A stretch of DNA of 64,000 nt from a bacterium (GTDB lineage Bacteria > JAMCPX01). The notes below the pieces were generated by a model that saw only the letters and a list, made by a program, of their open reading frames with translations, made no database searches and was not told where the DNA came from. The position numbers were made by a program, and so were the translations under genes. The DNA is taken from assembly GCA_021787665.1 (NCBI GenBank), contig JAJYLN010000004.1:1-64000 (forward strand), in the 5' to 3' direction. Of the stretch, positions 47,021-58,543 are shown piece after piece (within the stretch, counting starts at the first letter, position 1; every line of letters starts with the position of its first letter).

Positions 47021-48787
47021 TTACCGAAGCAAAAGTCTTAGGGGCCTGGTTTGATAATACCCGGTTTCCTTCGTATCGATTATCCTGAGGCTCAGGGTGT
47101 TTGTTCCCGGCCGTAGATTCCGGGCGACTATACGGCCATAAAATCCAGCATATTCATAGCCTGAGTTTTTGAATGCAGAAGCGACCCCGGGTCTTTCGAT
47201 GCCATAGGTCAGCGGGAATAACTGTCCGTCGATGTCCGCAAAGACGGCAGATGCCAGCGCACGCTCTTTTTCGTCTATTGCCCAACCTGTTATCGTTATG
47301 GTGTTGGATTGCAGGACGATTGCTTCGTCTTGGTGCCCGAACGGCGCGTCATAGTTATTTATCGAATCAACACTGAAGTCCGTGTGGTAATCATTTCTCG
47401 GCAATAAAGCTATTTGAGCGATGGAGTTGGGCAAGGGCGCGTTCGGCAGCATGCCATTATGTGTAGCGGATATAAGCATATGGTCCGGAACAAATATATG
47501 GAGTTTTCTTGATTCGGACAAGATGTTCGGTCCTTGATCGGGATCCGGCGGATTGTACGCAATGTAATGGTTTGCAGCAAAGCTCATATATTTTATGTAC
47601 GTTATGCCCGTGTTCAACCATACGCAGAATATAATGGTCGGGAATATCAAGCCAAAGATATGTAAACGTAAAAGAGCCGGTCTATTTCCTTGATACCCTA
47701 TCGCATAATAGCTAAAGACGATTGCCAAAAGCAGAAGCGAATATATACTGTATCGGGATGCAGTCGCTTCCTCAATACCCCAGCTTATCCTGCTCAGGCC
47801 TGCTGCCGCGGCTGTAGCAAGCACGAACAACATCGAGAAGAACAGAAACGGTTCTCGTTTGTCCGCTACATATTGAGTGCCCATGTAGATTGCAAAGATC
47901 AGAAAGATGACACCGGTAAAGAATGGCAGATATAAAAAGTACGAATGAACACCAGGCATCAGATTGCCCATGAATATCAACACGAACTTTATATAAGTCA
48001 ACGGGTGCCGGAGTGCATACATCTTCGACGCAGTGCCCCACGATGTCATGTTGTAGTGCAGGAGCACAAAATAAACATAGAAAATGCCTGTACCATAGAG
48101 CGCAATGATCGATACCCTTTTAAGGTCTCCGGAAATGGCAAAGTACAGAAGCATAAGAGGAAATACGATCAGGCCGCTCGCCTGCGTGAAAGAAGCAAAC
48201 GTCGCAAGGCATAAGCCTGCAACGAAATCCCCCGTGTTGGACGACCTCGTAAAGAAGAAAAGAGCGGCCAGGGCAAAGAAAAGCTCATAGTACTGCTGGA
48301 GCGACGCCGCCGCCCATATCATACTATCATGTTGAGAAAAGGAAAACATCGTCACCGCTACCACTGCCAGATTAAGGGGTCGTACACGGCTCTTCACTAG
48401 ATAGAGACACAAAAGCAGGACAATCAAGAGAAGGCCTATGTCCCCGACCAGTATGACATGGATAAAGTTGATCTTGCCAAAAGCATAGTAATCCAACAAT
48501 TCTACGATCCTCGTAAAAACGATCCGGTGCTCGTTGTCCTGGGAGAAGAGCAGGTGCATTTTATACAAGAAGCCCTTGCCCGACAAAAATCGGTTCAGGA
48601 AATAAAGGGCATCGTAGTCGTCCCAAAACGGCATGTTCACCGCGTACTTCGCCACAACATACCAGTAGGAGAAAAAGGCAGCTCCGGAAAGCATCAATCC
48701 GACGACGGTAATGGGATGGGTCCAATGTCCCTTATCGGATTCCTGATGGTTTCGGTTTACCAATGAATCTTTGCTGCTGCCGAACAT
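47021..48787 (-). CDS. multi-TM membrane protein, possible glycosyltransferase-C-like
   Basis: 588 aa; NMPFWDDYDALYFLNRFL near N-terminus, many TM helices, soluble C-terminal domain. Confidence 0.6.
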   Translation of the reverse strand: MFGSSKDSLVNRNHQESDKGHWTHPITVVGLMLSGAAFFSYWYVVAKYAVNMPFWDDYDALYFLNRFLSGKGFLYKMHLLFSQDNEHRIVFTRIVELLDYYAFGKINFIHVILVGDIGLLLIVLLLCLYLVKSRVRPLNLAVVAVTMFSFSQHDSMIWAAASLQQYYELFFALAALFFFTRSSNTGDFVAGLCLATFASFTQASGLIVFPLMLLYFAISGDLKRVSIIALYGTGIFYVYFVLLHYNMTSWGTASKMYALRHPLTYIKFVLIFMGNLMPGVHSYFLYLPFFTGVIFLIFAIYMGTQYVADKREPFLFFSMLFVLATAAAAGLSRISWGIEEATASRYSIYSLLLLAIVFSYYAIGYQGNRPALLRLHIFGLIFPTIIFCVWLNTGITYIKYMSFAANHYIAYNPPDPDQGPNILSESRKLHIFVPDHMLISATHNGMLPNAPLPNSIAQIALLPRNDYHTDFSVDSINNYDAPFGHQDEAIVLQSNTITITGWAIDEKERALASAVFADIDGQLFPLTYGIERPGVASAFKNSGYEYAGFYGRIVARNLRPGTNTLSLRIIDTKETGYYQTRPLRLLLR

Positions 48788-48790
48788 GAA

Positions 48791-49930
48791 TCAGTCGATG
48801 CTCGCTATCATCTTCGTTGCAAACTCGTAGGCAAGGTTGACCGGTACCGGGCGAACGTTCTCGAACACGTCCGTCTCCCAGTGCCAGTTCGGCAACATGC
48901 CCTCGTCGTCGAATGCCATAATGCTCATCGCCCTGTATCCTCTCGACAGCGGTACAAGAGCGTCCGTGGACATCATCGTATATATCCGTGGTGTAACGTT
49001 CATCGAGCTCCCCTTTGCAACCTTGTCAGCGATGGCAACCATGGTGTGGTCAGCTGCATACTGTTTGATCATCCCCTCTTCGATGATGTAGGAGACCTTC
49101 CCGGCACCACAGTTGTCTATGTTGATTATATAGGCATCTCTGACGAGGTCCTTATGCTCCCTTACGAAGGAGACCATACCGGCCATGCCGACTTCCTCGG
49201 CCCCGGTCGCGACGAGGAATATATCGGTGTTCGCGAGAGGGCTGGCTGAAAACCGCTCCGCTATACCGAGCAGCACCGCCACCCCGGACGCGTTGTCGTT
49301 GGCCCCATGGGTATACTGCCCCCGGATCTCGCGGTGAATCAGCAGGACCACGGTCACGAGGGGATCAAGCGTGAGCACGCCCACGAGTACCTTCAGCCAT
49401 ACGACGTGGGTTATCCAATAGAGGGCCGTAAGGATGAACATCAGGAACATCGATATGACGACCCCTATAAAGGTGTTCCTGAAGCCCTTTACAAAACGAG
49501 GGGAGAACATGATGCTGGAGCGGGACGAGTCGTAATGTGCGGTCACGATGACCCTGCGGACAGCCTTACCGGAGGCAGGAATATGGCCGATAACGTTGTA
49601 CGATGTCCCCTTCGGAAGCATCAGCGAGGCGATCTCGAACGACGAGTTCTCGAGGAAAAACGTAACAGCCCCGGAACCGGTGAGTATAATGGAGACGACC
49701 GGACGATGGAACAGCAGGAAGGCTGCCCCGATAATGCTGACGAGATAGATCAGGATGTACGGGTAAGAGAACGATGTGATCGTCTTGAATGGCTCTGTCG
49801 TGTTCTTGATACCGAGTCTGTCGAAGGACTCCTGTATGTAGTCCCTTGCTTTATACTCTCCCTCGGTCGCTGTGCCCCGCCCCCCTATCTTCACGGAGAG
49901 GTTGTAAATGTGATCCATCAAAGGCATCAT
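48791..49930 (-). CDS. M28-family metallopeptidase, membrane-associated
   Basis: VTAHYDSSRSS, HGANDNASGVAVLLGIAERF, GAEEVGMAG. Confidence 0.92.
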   Translation of the reverse strand: MMPLMDHIYNLSVKIGGRGTATEGEYKARDYIQESFDRLGIKNTTEPFKTITSFSYPYILIYLVSIIGAAFLLFHRPVVSIILTGSGAVTFFLENSSFEIASLMLPKGTSYNVIGHIPASGKAVRRVIVTAHYDSSRSSIMFSPRFVKGFRNTFIGVVISMFLMFILTALYWITHVVWLKVLVGVLTLDPLVTVVLLIHREIRGQYTHGANDNASGVAVLLGIAERFSASPLANTDIFLVATGAEEVGMAGMVSFVREHKDLVRDAYIINIDNCGAGKVSYIIEEGMIKQYAADHTMVAIADKVAKGSSMNVTPRIYTMMSTDALVPLSRGYRAMSIMAFDDEGMLPNWHWETDVFENVRPVPVNLAYEFATKMIASID

Positions 49931-50008
49931 GGGACATGTATACCATACCCCGTCCCGTCCTGTAAATCCGAAGGAATGGATCCCTGTATGCTTTTTCAGG
50001 GAATACGG

Positions 50009-50419
50009 CTAATCCTTTTTCTCTTCCTTCGCTTCCGTCTTCTTTTTCTTCTTTTCCTTTATGGCCCTGTCCACGAGCTCGATGAAAGAGAGGTCTGCTC
50101 CGTCACCCTTCCTCTTCCTGAACTTTATAATCCTGGTGTAGCCGCCGTTCCGGGCCTTATACCTGTCCGCAAACGTGGTGAACAGCTTCGCGACCGAAGG
50201 CTCGTGCCTCAGTATCGAGAACGCACGCCTGCGGGCAGCGAGGTCGCCCCTCTTCCCGAGGGTAATCATCCTTTCGACGATCCTCCTCAGCTCTTTCGCC
50301 TTCGCAACCGTGGTCTCAATACGCTCATGGGTAATGAGCGCTATCGCAAGGTTCTTCAACAATGCCTTCCGGTGAGGCGTCGTCCGCCTGAATTTTCTGC
50401 CCCCCACATTGTGTCGCAT
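50009..50419 (-). CDS. rplQ: 50S ribosomal protein L17
   Basis: [25 protein letters not shown]. Confidence 0.97.
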   Translation of the reverse strand: MRHNVGGRKFRRTTPHRKALLKNLAIALITHERIETTVAKAKELRRIVERMITLGKRGDLAARRRAFSILRHEPSVAKLFTTFADRYKARNGGYTRIIKFRKRKGDGADLSFIELVDRAIKEKKKKKTEAKEEKKD

Positions 50420-50427
50420 GATCTTAC

Positions 50428-51438
50428 CTACTCCTTTTCCTCTTTTTCTTCGGCGACTTCCGCGCCCATGGGCTTCATGCCGAGCTTCAGTCCCATGCCG
50501 GAAAGAACGTCCTTTATCTCACTGAGCGACTTCCTGCCAAAATTCTTCATCTGGAGTATTTCCTGCTCGGTCTTCAGCACCAGCTCCCCTATCGTCTTGA
50601 TGTTTGCGTTCTTGAGACAGTTTGTCGCCCTCACGGAGAACTCGAGTTCGTCGATGTTCTTGTTCAGCAGCTCAGTAAGCTTGGTGTCTTCATGGCTACT
50701 GTCGCTGTGAATGACTTCGAGGTTATTGTGGTCGATGATCTCCTCCGAGAAGAGCGACAACTGCTCTGACAGAATACCAGCGGAGGTTATCAGCGCCTTC
50801 CTCGGCTCTATGCTCCCGTCCGTCCACACCTCGATGATGAGCTTGTCGTAGTCGATAATCCTTCCCACGCGCGAGTTCCTTACCTGAAAGTTTACCCGCT
50901 TGATCGGGGAGAATATGGAGTCTATGGGAATAACGCCGATCGGCATGGTGTCGTCTTTGTTCTCTTCCGATGGAATGTAGCCCCGTCCTACCTTTACGAT
51001 CATGTCCGCATTCAGCACCGAGTCTTTGTGCAGGGTCGCGATCGTGATGTCCGGCGTAAGCACGGTGACCTTATCGTCAACGAGGATATCTTTGCCGGTA
51101 ATTATCATCTCTCCCTTTGCTCGGATCTTTATCTCCCGCTCCCCGACATCGAGAAGCCTGAACCTGATGGTCTTAAGATTGAGAATGATCTCCATTACAT
51201 CTTCATCGACTCCCGGTATCGTGGAGAATTCGTTCGTTACGCCTTCTATCTTCACAGAAGTGATCGCCGCTCCCTCGATGGAAGAGAGGAGGGTTCTCCT
51301 TAGGGCGTTCCCGACGGTAGTACCGTAGCCCCTCTCGAGCGGCTCGATCGTAAACTTACCATAGGTCTCCGTAAGACTGTTGCTGTCGATCAACACTCTT
51401 TTGGGTTTCACTATGGGCTGCAGATTTCTATGAATCAT
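50428..51438 (-). CDS. rpoA: RNA polymerase alpha subunit
   Basis: [30 protein letters not shown]; alpha-CTD. Confidence 0.98.
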   Translation of the reverse strand: MIHRNLQPIVKPKRVLIDSNSLTETYGKFTIEPLERGYGTTVGNALRRTLLSSIEGAAITSVKIEGVTNEFSTIPGVDEDVMEIILNLKTIRFRLLDVGEREIKIRAKGEMIITGKDILVDDKVTVLTPDITIATLHKDSVLNADMIVKVGRGYIPSEENKDDTMPIGVIPIDSIFSPIKRVNFQVRNSRVGRIIDYDKLIIEVWTDGSIEPRKALITSAGILSEQLSLFSEEIIDHNNLEVIHSDSSHEDTKLTELLNKNIDELEFSVRATNCLKNANIKTIGELVLKTEQEILQMKNFGRKSLSEIKDVLSGMGLKLGMKPMGAEVAEEKEEKE

Positions 51439-51463
51439 TTATCCCTCCAGATTTTTAAAACGG

Positions 51464-52090
51464 TCACTTAGAATACAATTCAACGACGAGCTGCTCTTGG
51501 ACTGGCAGGCTGATGTCGGTCTTCTCCGGCAACGCCTTTACCGTCGCCTTCATGGCGGCAGGCTCAAGCTCGAGCCATCTTGGTATACCGACTTTCGAGC
51601 GGCTGCTCAGGGACGACTGAACATGGGGATTCGCCTTGGTCCGCTCTTTCAGCTCGATAACATTGCCAGCCTTTACAAGAAACGAAGCTACATCGACCTT
51701 CTTCCCGTCAACCAGCACACGGCCGTGATTGACGAGCTGCCTCGCACCGCTCCGCGATGAGGCAAACCCGAGGCTGTAGATCACGTTGTCCAGTCTCCTC
51801 TCGAGCATCGAGAGAAGCGCATCGCCTGTCTTGCCTTTGTGGATCGTCGCGTTTATGAATATCCTCTCGAACTGCCTCTCCGTTAAGCCGTACATGCGTC
51901 TCAGCTTCTGTTTTTCACGGAGCTGGACGCCGTACTCGGTCAATTTGTTCTTGTTATGACCGTGCGACCCCGGCGGGTAATTCCTCCGCTCTATGGCACA
52001 CTTTTCGGCATAACATCTGTTGCCTTTCAGAAAGAGTTTGATCCCCTCTCTTCTGCAAAGCTTGCATGATGCTTCGGTATATCGTGACAC
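51464..52090 (-). CDS. rpsD: 30S ribosomal protein S4
   Basis: MSRYTEASCKLCRREGIKLFLKG. Confidence 0.98.
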   Translation of the reverse strand: MSRYTEASCKLCRREGIKLFLKGNRCYAEKCAIERRNYPPGSHGHNKNKLTEYGVQLREKQKLRRMYGLTERQFERIFINATIHKGKTGDALLSMLERRLDNVIYSLGFASSRSGARQLVNHGRVLVDGKKVDVASFLVKAGNVIELKERTKANPHVQSSLSSRSKVGIPRWLELEPAAMKATVKALPEKTDISLPVQEQLVVELYSK

Positions 52091-52105
52091 ATTCTCCTCC
52101 TTTAC

Positions 52106-52492
52106 CTAAACCCTTCTCTTCTTGGGCGGTCTGCACCCATTGTGCGGTATCGGTGTTACATCTTTGATAGCGAGTATTTTTATGCCTGTGCCCTGGATCG
52201 CCCTGATGGCGGACTCCCTCCCGGCCCCGGGGCCCTTTACATATATAACGATACTCTTCATACCGAGGTCCATCGCCTTTCTTGCCGCATCTTCGGCAGC
52301 CAGTTGGGCTGCAAACGGCGTACCCTTCTTGGAGCCCTTGAATCCCTTGATGCCCGCGCTCGACCATATTACCACATTGCCATCATCGTCCGTGATCGTC
52401 ACGATCGTGTTGTTGAAGGTCGACTGGATATGCACAATCCCGGAAGCTACGACTCTCTTTACCTTCTTTTTGGTTTTTCTTGGTGCTGCCAA
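52106..52492 (-). CDS. rpsK: 30S ribosomal protein S11
   Basis: [24 protein letters not shown]. Confidence 0.98.
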   Translation of the reverse strand: MAAPRKTKKKVKRVVASGIVHIQSTFNNTIVTITDDDGNVVIWSSAGIKGFKGSKKGTPFAAQLAAEDAARKAMDLGMKSIVIYVKGPGAGRESAIRAIQGTGIKILAIKDVTPIPHNGCRPPKKRRV

Positions 52493-52502
52493 AACGTACC
52501 TC

Positions 52503-52889
52503 CTATTTCTTCAATTCCTTCTTTTTCAGACCGCCCACCGTCTGTCTCCTCGGACCTTTGCGCGTTCTGGCATTGGTGTGCGTCCTCTGTCCCCTCGTGG
52601 GAAGCCCTTTCTTGTGGCGCAGGCCCCGGTAGCTGTTTGTATCCATGAACCGCTTTATGTTCGTTTTCTCTTCTTTCTTTAAATCCCCGCCCACCTTATA
52701 TTTGTTCTCGATGATCCTCCGTATGATGGCCAGTTCATCTTCCGTCAATTCTCCTACCTTCTTGTTGTACCCTATGCCGGCCTCTTTGAGAATCTCGGTC
52801 GACAGGGCCCTCCCTATGCCGTAAATATAGGTAAGGGCGATCCATATGTTCTTGTTTTTCGGTAGGTCCAATCCCGCTATTCGTGCCAT
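52503..52889 (-). CDS. rpsM: 30S ribosomal protein S13
   Basis: [30 protein letters not shown]. Confidence 0.98.
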   Translation of the reverse strand: MARIAGLDLPKNKNIWIALTYIYGIGRALSTEILKEAGIGYNKKVGELTEDELAIIRRIIENKYKVGGDLKKEEKTNIKRFMDTNSYRGLRHKKGLPTRGQRTHTNARTRKGPRRQTVGGLKKKELKK

Positions 52890-52898
52890 AGATACCTC

Positions 52899-53012
52899 CT
52901 ATCCCTGCCTCTGTTTGTGCTTCGGGTTATCGCATATGACCCTTACCACGCCCTTTCTCCTTATTATTTTACATTTTATACATCTTTTTTTTACAGACGC
53001 GTGAACCTTCAT
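52899..53012 (-). CDS. rpmJ: 50S ribosomal protein L36 (zinc-binding type)
   Basis: Hand-translated [37 protein letters not shown]; too short for ORF track. Confidence 0.97.
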   Translation of the reverse strand: MKVHASVKKRCIKCKIIRRKGVVRVICDNPKHKQRQG

Positions 53013-53033
53013 ATCTCCTCCAAAAGAGTTTCG

Positions 53034-53249
53034 TCAGCTTCGATACACGATCCTTCCCTTCGTGAGATCGTACGGAGACAGCTCGACGGTTACCTTGTCC
53101 CCTGCCAAAATCTTTATGTAATGCATACGCATCTTGCCGGAAATATGCGCAAGTATCTTATGCCCGTTGGACAACTCGACCCTGAACATCGCATTCGGGA
53201 GTGTCTCGAGGACCGTTCCCTCCACGAGGATAGCATCTTCCTTGGGCAT
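53034..53249 (-). CDS. infA: translation initiation factor IF-1
   Basis: [41 protein letters not shown]. Confidence 0.98.
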   Translation of the reverse strand: MPKEDAILVEGTVLETLPNAMFRVELSNGHKILAHISGKMRMHYIKILAGDKVTVELSPYDLTKGRIVYRS

Positions 53250-53250
53250 A

Positions 53251-54003
53251 TCAGTTCACCCCTGACAGCACGACGCCGTGTTCGTAATCGACCATAACGG
53301 TATGCTCGAAATGGGCCGACAACGCACCATCATATGTCCTGGCTGTCCACCCGTCCGGATCCAGCCTGACCCTGTAGTCCCCGACGTTTACCATCGGCTC
53401 CAGTGCGAACACCATTCCCCGCTCCAGTTTTATCCCTTTCCCGCGCTGTCCGAAGTTCGGTATCTGGGGGTCCTCGTGCAGGGCCCGTCCTATACCATGC
53501 CCCACGAAGTCCCTGACCACGGAGAAACCGCTGCCTTCTGCATGACTCTGTATTGCACTCGATATGTCATAGAGCCTGTTGCCCACCTTTGCTTCCCGAA
53601 TGCCCCGATACAGTGCTTCCTCCGTGACCGCCATGAGTTTCACGGCAAGTTCGCTCACAGGGGAAACAGGCACGGTCACGGCTGCATCGCCGAAGAATCC
53701 ATTGAGTTTGACGCCGAAATCGAGGCTTACGATGTCACCCTCCCGTATAACCCGCTGCGGAGAAGGTATGCCGTGGACTATCTCGTCATTGATCGATACG
53801 CAAATGCTCGCCGGATAGCCCCGGTACCCCTTGAACGCAGAGGTGGCATGGTACTTTCTCAATTTTTCTTCCGCCATGGTATCGATCTCTCCGGTATTCA
53901 GGCCCGGCCGTATCGTTGCCGTAAGCTCATCGAGTATATGCGCAACGATCTCCGATGCCCTGGATATTTTTTTTATCTCGTCCTCTGTCTTCACACTAAC
54001 CAT
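53251..54003 (-). CDS. map: methionine aminopeptidase type I
   Basis: [40 protein letters not shown]. Confidence 0.97.
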   Translation of the reverse strand: MVSVKTEDEIKKISRASEIVAHILDELTATIRPGLNTGEIDTMAEEKLRKYHATSAFKGYRGYPASICVSINDEIVHGIPSPQRVIREGDIVSLDFGVKLNGFFGDAAVTVPVSPVSELAVKLMAVTEEALYRGIREAKVGNRLYDISSAIQSHAEGSGFSVVRDFVGHGIGRALHEDPQIPNFGQRGKGIKLERGMVFALEPMVNVGDYRVRLDPDGWTARTYDGALSAHFEHTVMVDYEHGVVLSGVN

Positions 54004-54661
54004 GAAATGCCTTTTCGATAATGGCAGTCACGTCGCTGTTGATACTCTCTATACTGCCGTCGGCACGGACGGTCTTCAGCAACCCTTTGTTTGCATAGTA
54101 TTCCGTCAGTGGAGCAGTCTTACTGTTGTACACCTTGAACCTTTCCCGTATGGTCGTCTCTTTGTCATCGTCTCTCTGATAAAGACTGCTGCCGCACTCA
54201 TTGCAGAGACCGTCTTTTAAAGGAGGTTCCGTAAGCATATTATAGATCTTGCCGCACTTGCTGCAAACCCTGCGAGCGGACAGCCGCGTGATGATGCTCT
54301 CCTCGTTTACTTTGAACTCGATCACGAGGAACCGATCGATGCCCAACTCCCTGAACTTTATTTCGAGGGCGTCGGCCTGTGCTACAGTCCGGGGAAAGCC
54401 ATCGAGAATAAACCCTTTACCCGCGTCTTTCCCTTGTAGCCTCTGCTCGAGCATGCTGATGACGAGCGAGTCCGGCACCAGTTCGCCCCTGTCCATATAC
54501 GCTTTTGCCTTTGTACCGAGATCCGAGGCATTCTTAACTTCCTGCCTCAGCATGTCCCCGGTAGCTATCTGTGGTATCCCGAACTTCCTGCTTATGATGC
54601 CTGCCTGGGTTCCCTTGCCCACTCCCGGGGGACCGATAAGTAATAGCCTTACCCTGGTCAT
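53996..54661 (-). CDS. adk: adenylate kinase (zinc-type LID)
   Basis: MTRVRLLLIGPPGVGKGTQ; CSKCGKIYN...LCNECGSSLYQRDDD; start moved to internal ATG. Confidence 0.97.
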   Translation of the reverse strand: MTRVRLLLIGPPGVGKGTQAGIISRKFGIPQIATGDMLRQEVKNASDLGTKAKAYMDRGELVPDSLVISMLEQRLQGKDAGKGFILDGFPRTVAQADALEIKFRELGIDRFLVIEFKVNEESIITRLSARRVCSKCGKIYNMLTEPPLKDGLCNECGSSLYQRDDDKETTIRERFKVYNSKTAPLTEYYANKGLLKTVRADGSIESINSDVTAIIEKAFHG

Positions 54662-55971
54662 TACCACCTTCTCCCTTTCATTTTGGTGTTCTTCATCAAC
54701 CCATCGTAATTCCGCATGATAAGCTGGGACTCGATCTGCGCTATCGTATCGAGAGCGACCCCGACAACGATCAACAGGGAAGTTCCGCCGAAATAAAACG
54801 GTACGTTGAACCTGTTGATGAGTATGGTTGGCAGCACGCATACGGCGGCTAGGTAGAGCGCCCCTCCGACGGTGATCCTCGTCAGTATCCTGTCGATGTA
54901 GTCCGCTGTGCTCTTCCCCGGCCTTATGCCCGGGACATATCCTCCGTACTTCTTCAGGTTGTCGGCCACGTCAACGGGGTTATACGTGACTGCCGTATAG
55001 AAGAACGTAAAGAATATTATGAGCACGGCGTAGAAGGCGTTATAGATAAAGTTGCCGGGCATGAGATAGCCGCGTATATAGGAAAGCCACGGTATATTCG
55101 ACATGCTCGTAATGGTGGCCGGCACCATGAGGAGCGATGAGGCGAATATGGGGGGTATGACACCCGATGTGTTCACCTTCAGCGGCAGGAACGTCTCCTG
55201 TCCGCCGTACATCCTTCTGCCAACGATACGCTGGGCGTACTGTACCGGAACTTTTCTCTGTCCCAGCTCCACGAAAATGATGAATGCCACCACTAGGATC
55301 ATGAGCACGGTGAGGAACAGCAGCACAAGGAAATTCATCTCGCCGCTCTTTACGAGCCTGAATGTGTTGAATATCGCCGCCGGCATCCTTGCCACAATAC
55401 CGGCATAGATGATGAGCGATATACCGTTACCGATGCCCCGCTCCGTTATTTCCTCTCCGAGCCACATGAGCAATATGGTTCCCGTGGTCAGCGTTACCGT
55501 GCTGAGTATCCTGAACGAAAAACCCGGGTTGATGACGATCGAAGCGCCGCCGGGTGCATGCATACTCTCGAGGCCGTAGCTTATCACGAAACCCTGCACC
55601 AAACTTATCAGGACAGCCCCGTACCGTGTATACTGCGTGATCTTCTTCCTCCCGAGCTCTCCTTCCTTTTTCAGCTTGTCAAGGTACGGGAACACGGCCG
55701 TCAGCAGATCTATGATGATTGCGGCGGAAATGTACGGCATTATGCCCAGGGTGACAATTGAAAAATGTTCAAATGCCCCTCCGGTAAAAAGGTTGAACAT
55801 GCCAAACAGCGTACCCGTATGCTCGGTAAAGAAGGCGGTGAGGGCATGCGCATTGACACCGGGCGTAGGTATGGAGACACCCAGTCTGTACACCGTGAGC
55901 AGGAGAATCGTGATCAACAGTCTTTTTCTGAGTTCCGGTATCTTCGGTATATTTACGACGTTATCAAGCAA
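54661..55971 (-). CDS. secY: preprotein translocase subunit SecY
   Basis: VPVQYAQRIVGRRMYGGQETFLPLKVN. Confidence 0.98.
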   Translation of the reverse strand: MLDNVVNIPKIPELRKRLLITILLLTVYRLGVSIPTPGVNAHALTAFFTEHTGTLFGMFNLFTGGAFEHFSIVTLGIMPYISAAIIIDLLTAVFPYLDKLKKEGELGRKKITQYTRYGAVLISLVQGFVISYGLESMHAPGGASIVINPGFSFRILSTVTLTTGTILLMWLGEEITERGIGNGISLIIYAGIVARMPAAIFNTFRLVKSGEMNFLVLLFLTVLMILVVAFIIFVELGQRKVPVQYAQRIVGRRMYGGQETFLPLKVNTSGVIPPIFASSLLMVPATITSMSNIPWLSYIRGYLMPGNFIYNAFYAVLIIFFTFFYTAVTYNPVDVADNLKKYGGYVPGIRPGKSTADYIDRILTRITVGGALYLAAVCVLPTILINRFNVPFYFGGTSLLIVVGVALDTIAQIESQLIMRNYDGLMKNTKMKGRRW

Positions 55972-56410
55972 CTGGAACTACCTCGACTTTACCGCCCGCG
56001 GATTCAATCTTGTTTCTGGCCACTCCGGAGAAACGGTTTGCGTGCACCGTCACCTTCTTGTGTATTTCACCATCACCGAGGACAACGACTGGCCTTTTCC
56101 CTTTGATCAGACCCTTTTTTACCATTTTTTCTATGGTAATCTCCTCGTTCTCGGAGAACGCCTCGAGCGCTTTTACGTGAACGACCTGAAACCCGACATG
56201 CCTCGTATTGACGAATCCATACTTGGGCACACGTCGCGTCAAAGGCATCTGACCGCCTTCAAAGTCCGGGGACACGCCTCCGCCGGACCTCGCGTTGTGT
56301 CCTTTGTGTCCCTTCCCGGCTGTCTTACCGAAACCAGAGCCGCTTCCCCTGCCAATCCTCTTTCTCTCGGTGATCATGCCTTCAGGTCTTTTTAACGTGG
56401 ATAAATTCAT
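55964..56410 (-). CDS. rplO: 50S ribosomal protein L15
   Basis: KRIGRGSGSGFGKTAGKGHKGHNARSGG. Confidence 0.98.
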   Translation of the reverse strand: MNLSTLKRPEGMITERKRIGRGSGSGFGKTAGKGHKGHNARSGGGVSPDFEGGQMPLTRRVPKYGFVNTRHVGFQVVHVKALEAFSENEEITIEKMVKKGLIKGKRPVVVLGDGEIHKKVTVHANRFSGVARNKIESAGGKVEVVPVA

Positions 56411-56424
56411 TCGTCACATCCTCT

Positions 56425-56946
56425 CTACTGTTCAGACGCCTCACGGTCATCGTTATCTGCGGTCTCCCCGTTTCCGTGGCTACTCATGGCATGCAAGTCC
56501 GGCAGGTTGGTGAGCGCGTTCATAGTCGCTTTCAACACGTTGTGCGGGTTGTGCGAGCCGAATATCTTTGCGACGACATCCTTGTATCCGGCGAGTTCAA
56601 GGACCGATCTGACGGCCCCCCCTGCTATAATGCCTGCACCCGTGGGAGCGGGCTTCAGGTAGACCAGACCGGCCCCGAATTTCCCGGTCACATGGTACGG
56701 AATCGTTCCGCCCTTCACCGGCACCGGGATCAAATTCTTTTTGGCCTTCTCCACACCCTTCCGTATCGAGTCCGGGACCTCGTTTGCCTTACCAAGACCA
56801 AACCCGACGAGGCCTTTGTGATTCCCCACCACCACAAGGGTGCTGAAGCTGAAGCGCTTGCCTCCTTTTACGACCTTGGCAACCCTGTTTATTTTTACTA
56901 TGTGTTCCTTGAATTCTTCAATGGAATTTGAATCCACCAAGCTCAT
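56425..56946 (-). CDS. rpsE: 30S ribosomal protein S5
   Basis: [36 protein letters not shown]. Confidence 0.98.
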   Translation of the reverse strand: MSLVDSNSIEEFKEHIVKINRVAKVVKGGKRFSFSTLVVVGNHKGLVGFGLGKANEVPDSIRKGVEKAKKNLIPVPVKGGTIPYHVTGKFGAGLVYLKPAPTGAGIIAGGAVRSVLELAGYKDVVAKIFGSHNPHNVLKATMNALTNLPDLHAMSSHGNGETADNDDREASEQ

Positions 56947-56954
56947 ACCTCCAT

Positions 56955-57323
56955 TTAAAATAGCAGACCCTTCTGTCTCGCCGTATCCGCAAACAGCTTT
57001 ATTTTACCGTGGTACTTATAGCCGTTCCTGTCAAAAACGACCTGTTTTATTCCCCTTTCAATCAATTCCTTGGCCACAAGCTGCCCCATCTTCTGTGCCG
57101 CTTGCTTGTTCTTTCTGCTCTTCAGGACTCCAAATTTTTTCTTGTCCAGTGTCGACAGAGAAAATATGGTGTGACCTTTCTCATCATCGACCAACTGCGC
57201 ATATAAGTTTTTCAGGCTCTTGTACACGACAAGCCTGGGCCTCGCCTCCGTACCCTGGAGCCGCTCTTTCGTTCTCAGCTTTCTGAAAATCCTGTTCTTA
57301 TTTCTACTGATGACTTTTATCAT
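56955..57323 (-). CDS. rplR: 50S ribosomal protein L18
   Basis: [26 protein letters not shown]. Confidence 0.98.
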   Translation of the reverse strand: MIKVISRNKNRIFRKLRTKERLQGTEARPRLVVYKSLKNLYAQLVDDEKGHTIFSLSTLDKKKFGVLKSRKNKQAAQKMGQLVAKELIERGIKQVVFDRNGYKYHGKIKLFADTARQKGLLF

Positions 57324-57344
57324 GGCACATCCTTTCTCCCGCGA

Positions 57345-57923
57345 TTACTTGGGCGCCCCGGCAGGTGCCCCCGCGCCTCCGGCACTCGCGGCCGACTTGC
57401 CGGGCTTGAGCTTGAGTACCTCGTTCACGAACCTGATGCCCTTGCCCTTGTACGAATCGGGCGGCTTAATAGCCCTTACCTTTGCCGCAAACAGGCCAAC
57501 GCTGTCCTTGTCCATGCCCGTTATGATGAGCTTCGTCTGCTTGTCTTCTACCTTGACTGCTATGCCTTCTGGTATCAGGACCTCTACCGGTGTGGTGAAG
57601 CCAACATTGAGGACGAGTGACTTGTTCTTCACTTCCGCTTTATAGCCAACGCCGAACAGCTCCATATCTTTTTCAAATCCCTCGGTCACGCCCTTGATCA
57701 TATTATTGATGAACGATGCATACATACCATGGAGCATCCGCACAGGCTTCTCATCGTTCTTCCTCGAAACGAGAATCCCGTCATTGGTTATAGCAAGACC
57801 GATATCTTCCGGTATGTGCTTCTCAAGTGTGCCCCTGGCTCCCTTTATCCTGATCACATTCGATTCCAGCTTTACCGTTATGCCGGACGATATCTTGATT
57901 GGTTTCCTTGCAAGTTTAGACAT
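57345..57923 (-). CDS. rplF: 50S ribosomal protein L6 with Ala/Gly/Pro-rich C-terminal tail
   Basis: MSKLARKPIKISSGITVKLE; tail SAASAGGAGAPAGAPK. Confidence 0.97.
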   Translation of the reverse strand: MSKLARKPIKISSGITVKLESNVIRIKGARGTLEKHIPEDIGLAITNDGILVSRKNDEKPVRMLHGMYASFINNMIKGVTEGFEKDMELFGVGYKAEVKNKSLVLNVGFTTPVEVLIPEGIAVKVEDKQTKLIITGMDKDSVGLFAAKVRAIKPPDSYKGKGIRFVNEVLKLKPGKSAASAGGAGAPAGAPK

Positions 57924-57932
57924 CTTTCCTCC

Positions 57933-58331
57933 TTACCATACCACACACAGGAGTTCGCCACCGATCTTGGAGTCCCTCGCCTCTTTGTTGGACATTACCC
58001 CCTTCGGCGTGGACAGTATCGTAATGCCGTAATCGCTTTTCTGCCTCGTTATTCGTCGGTATCCGCTGTACTTCCTCAGGCTCGGCTTGCTCACCCTCTT
58101 AATGTCGTGTATGTACGGCTTTCCGTCCTTCCGGTACAAAAGGGTAATCATGAGTTTTGTCCTCCCATCGATCGTCGTCTGGTCGTAGGCGGCTATAAAC
58201 CCTTCCTGCTTTAACACCCTCAGGATATCGCTGTTCATATTGGACAACGGCACGAGGAGGTCCTTCTTCTTCCTGAGCTGGGCGTTCTTGATGGCAACCA
58301 GCAGATCTGATATTGAATCGGTAGTTTTCAT
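57933..58331 (-). CDS. rpsH: 30S ribosomal protein S8
   Basis: DSISDLLVAIKNAQLRKKKDLLVP. Confidence 0.97.
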   Translation of the reverse strand: MKTTDSISDLLVAIKNAQLRKKKDLLVPLSNMNSDILRVLKQEGFIAAYDQTTIDGRTKLMITLLYRKDGKPYIHDIKRVSKPSLRKYSGYRRITRQKSDYGITILSTPKGVMSNKEARDSKIGGELLCVVW

Positions 58332-58343
58332 ACGATGAGTCCT

Positions 58344-58529
58344 TTACCAACTTGCCTTTACGACGCCGGGGATGTCTCCCTTCAGCGCCAGCTTTCTAAA
58401 ACATATCCTGCACATATTAAACCTGCCTATATAGCCCCGAGACCTGCCACAGATCGGACACCTGTTATATTTCCTTACCTTAAACTTCTTTGGTTTACCG
58501 GTCTTTACAATTAAGGATTTTTTTGCCAC
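58344..58529 (-). CDS. rpsN: 30S ribosomal protein S14 type Z (zinc-binding)
   Basis: [51 protein letters not shown] start inferred. Confidence 0.95.
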   Translation of the reverse strand: MAKKSLIVKTGKPKKFKVRKYNRCPICGRSRGYIGRFNMCRICFRKLALKGDIPGVVKASW

Positions 58530-58543
58530 TCGTATTCCTCCAA

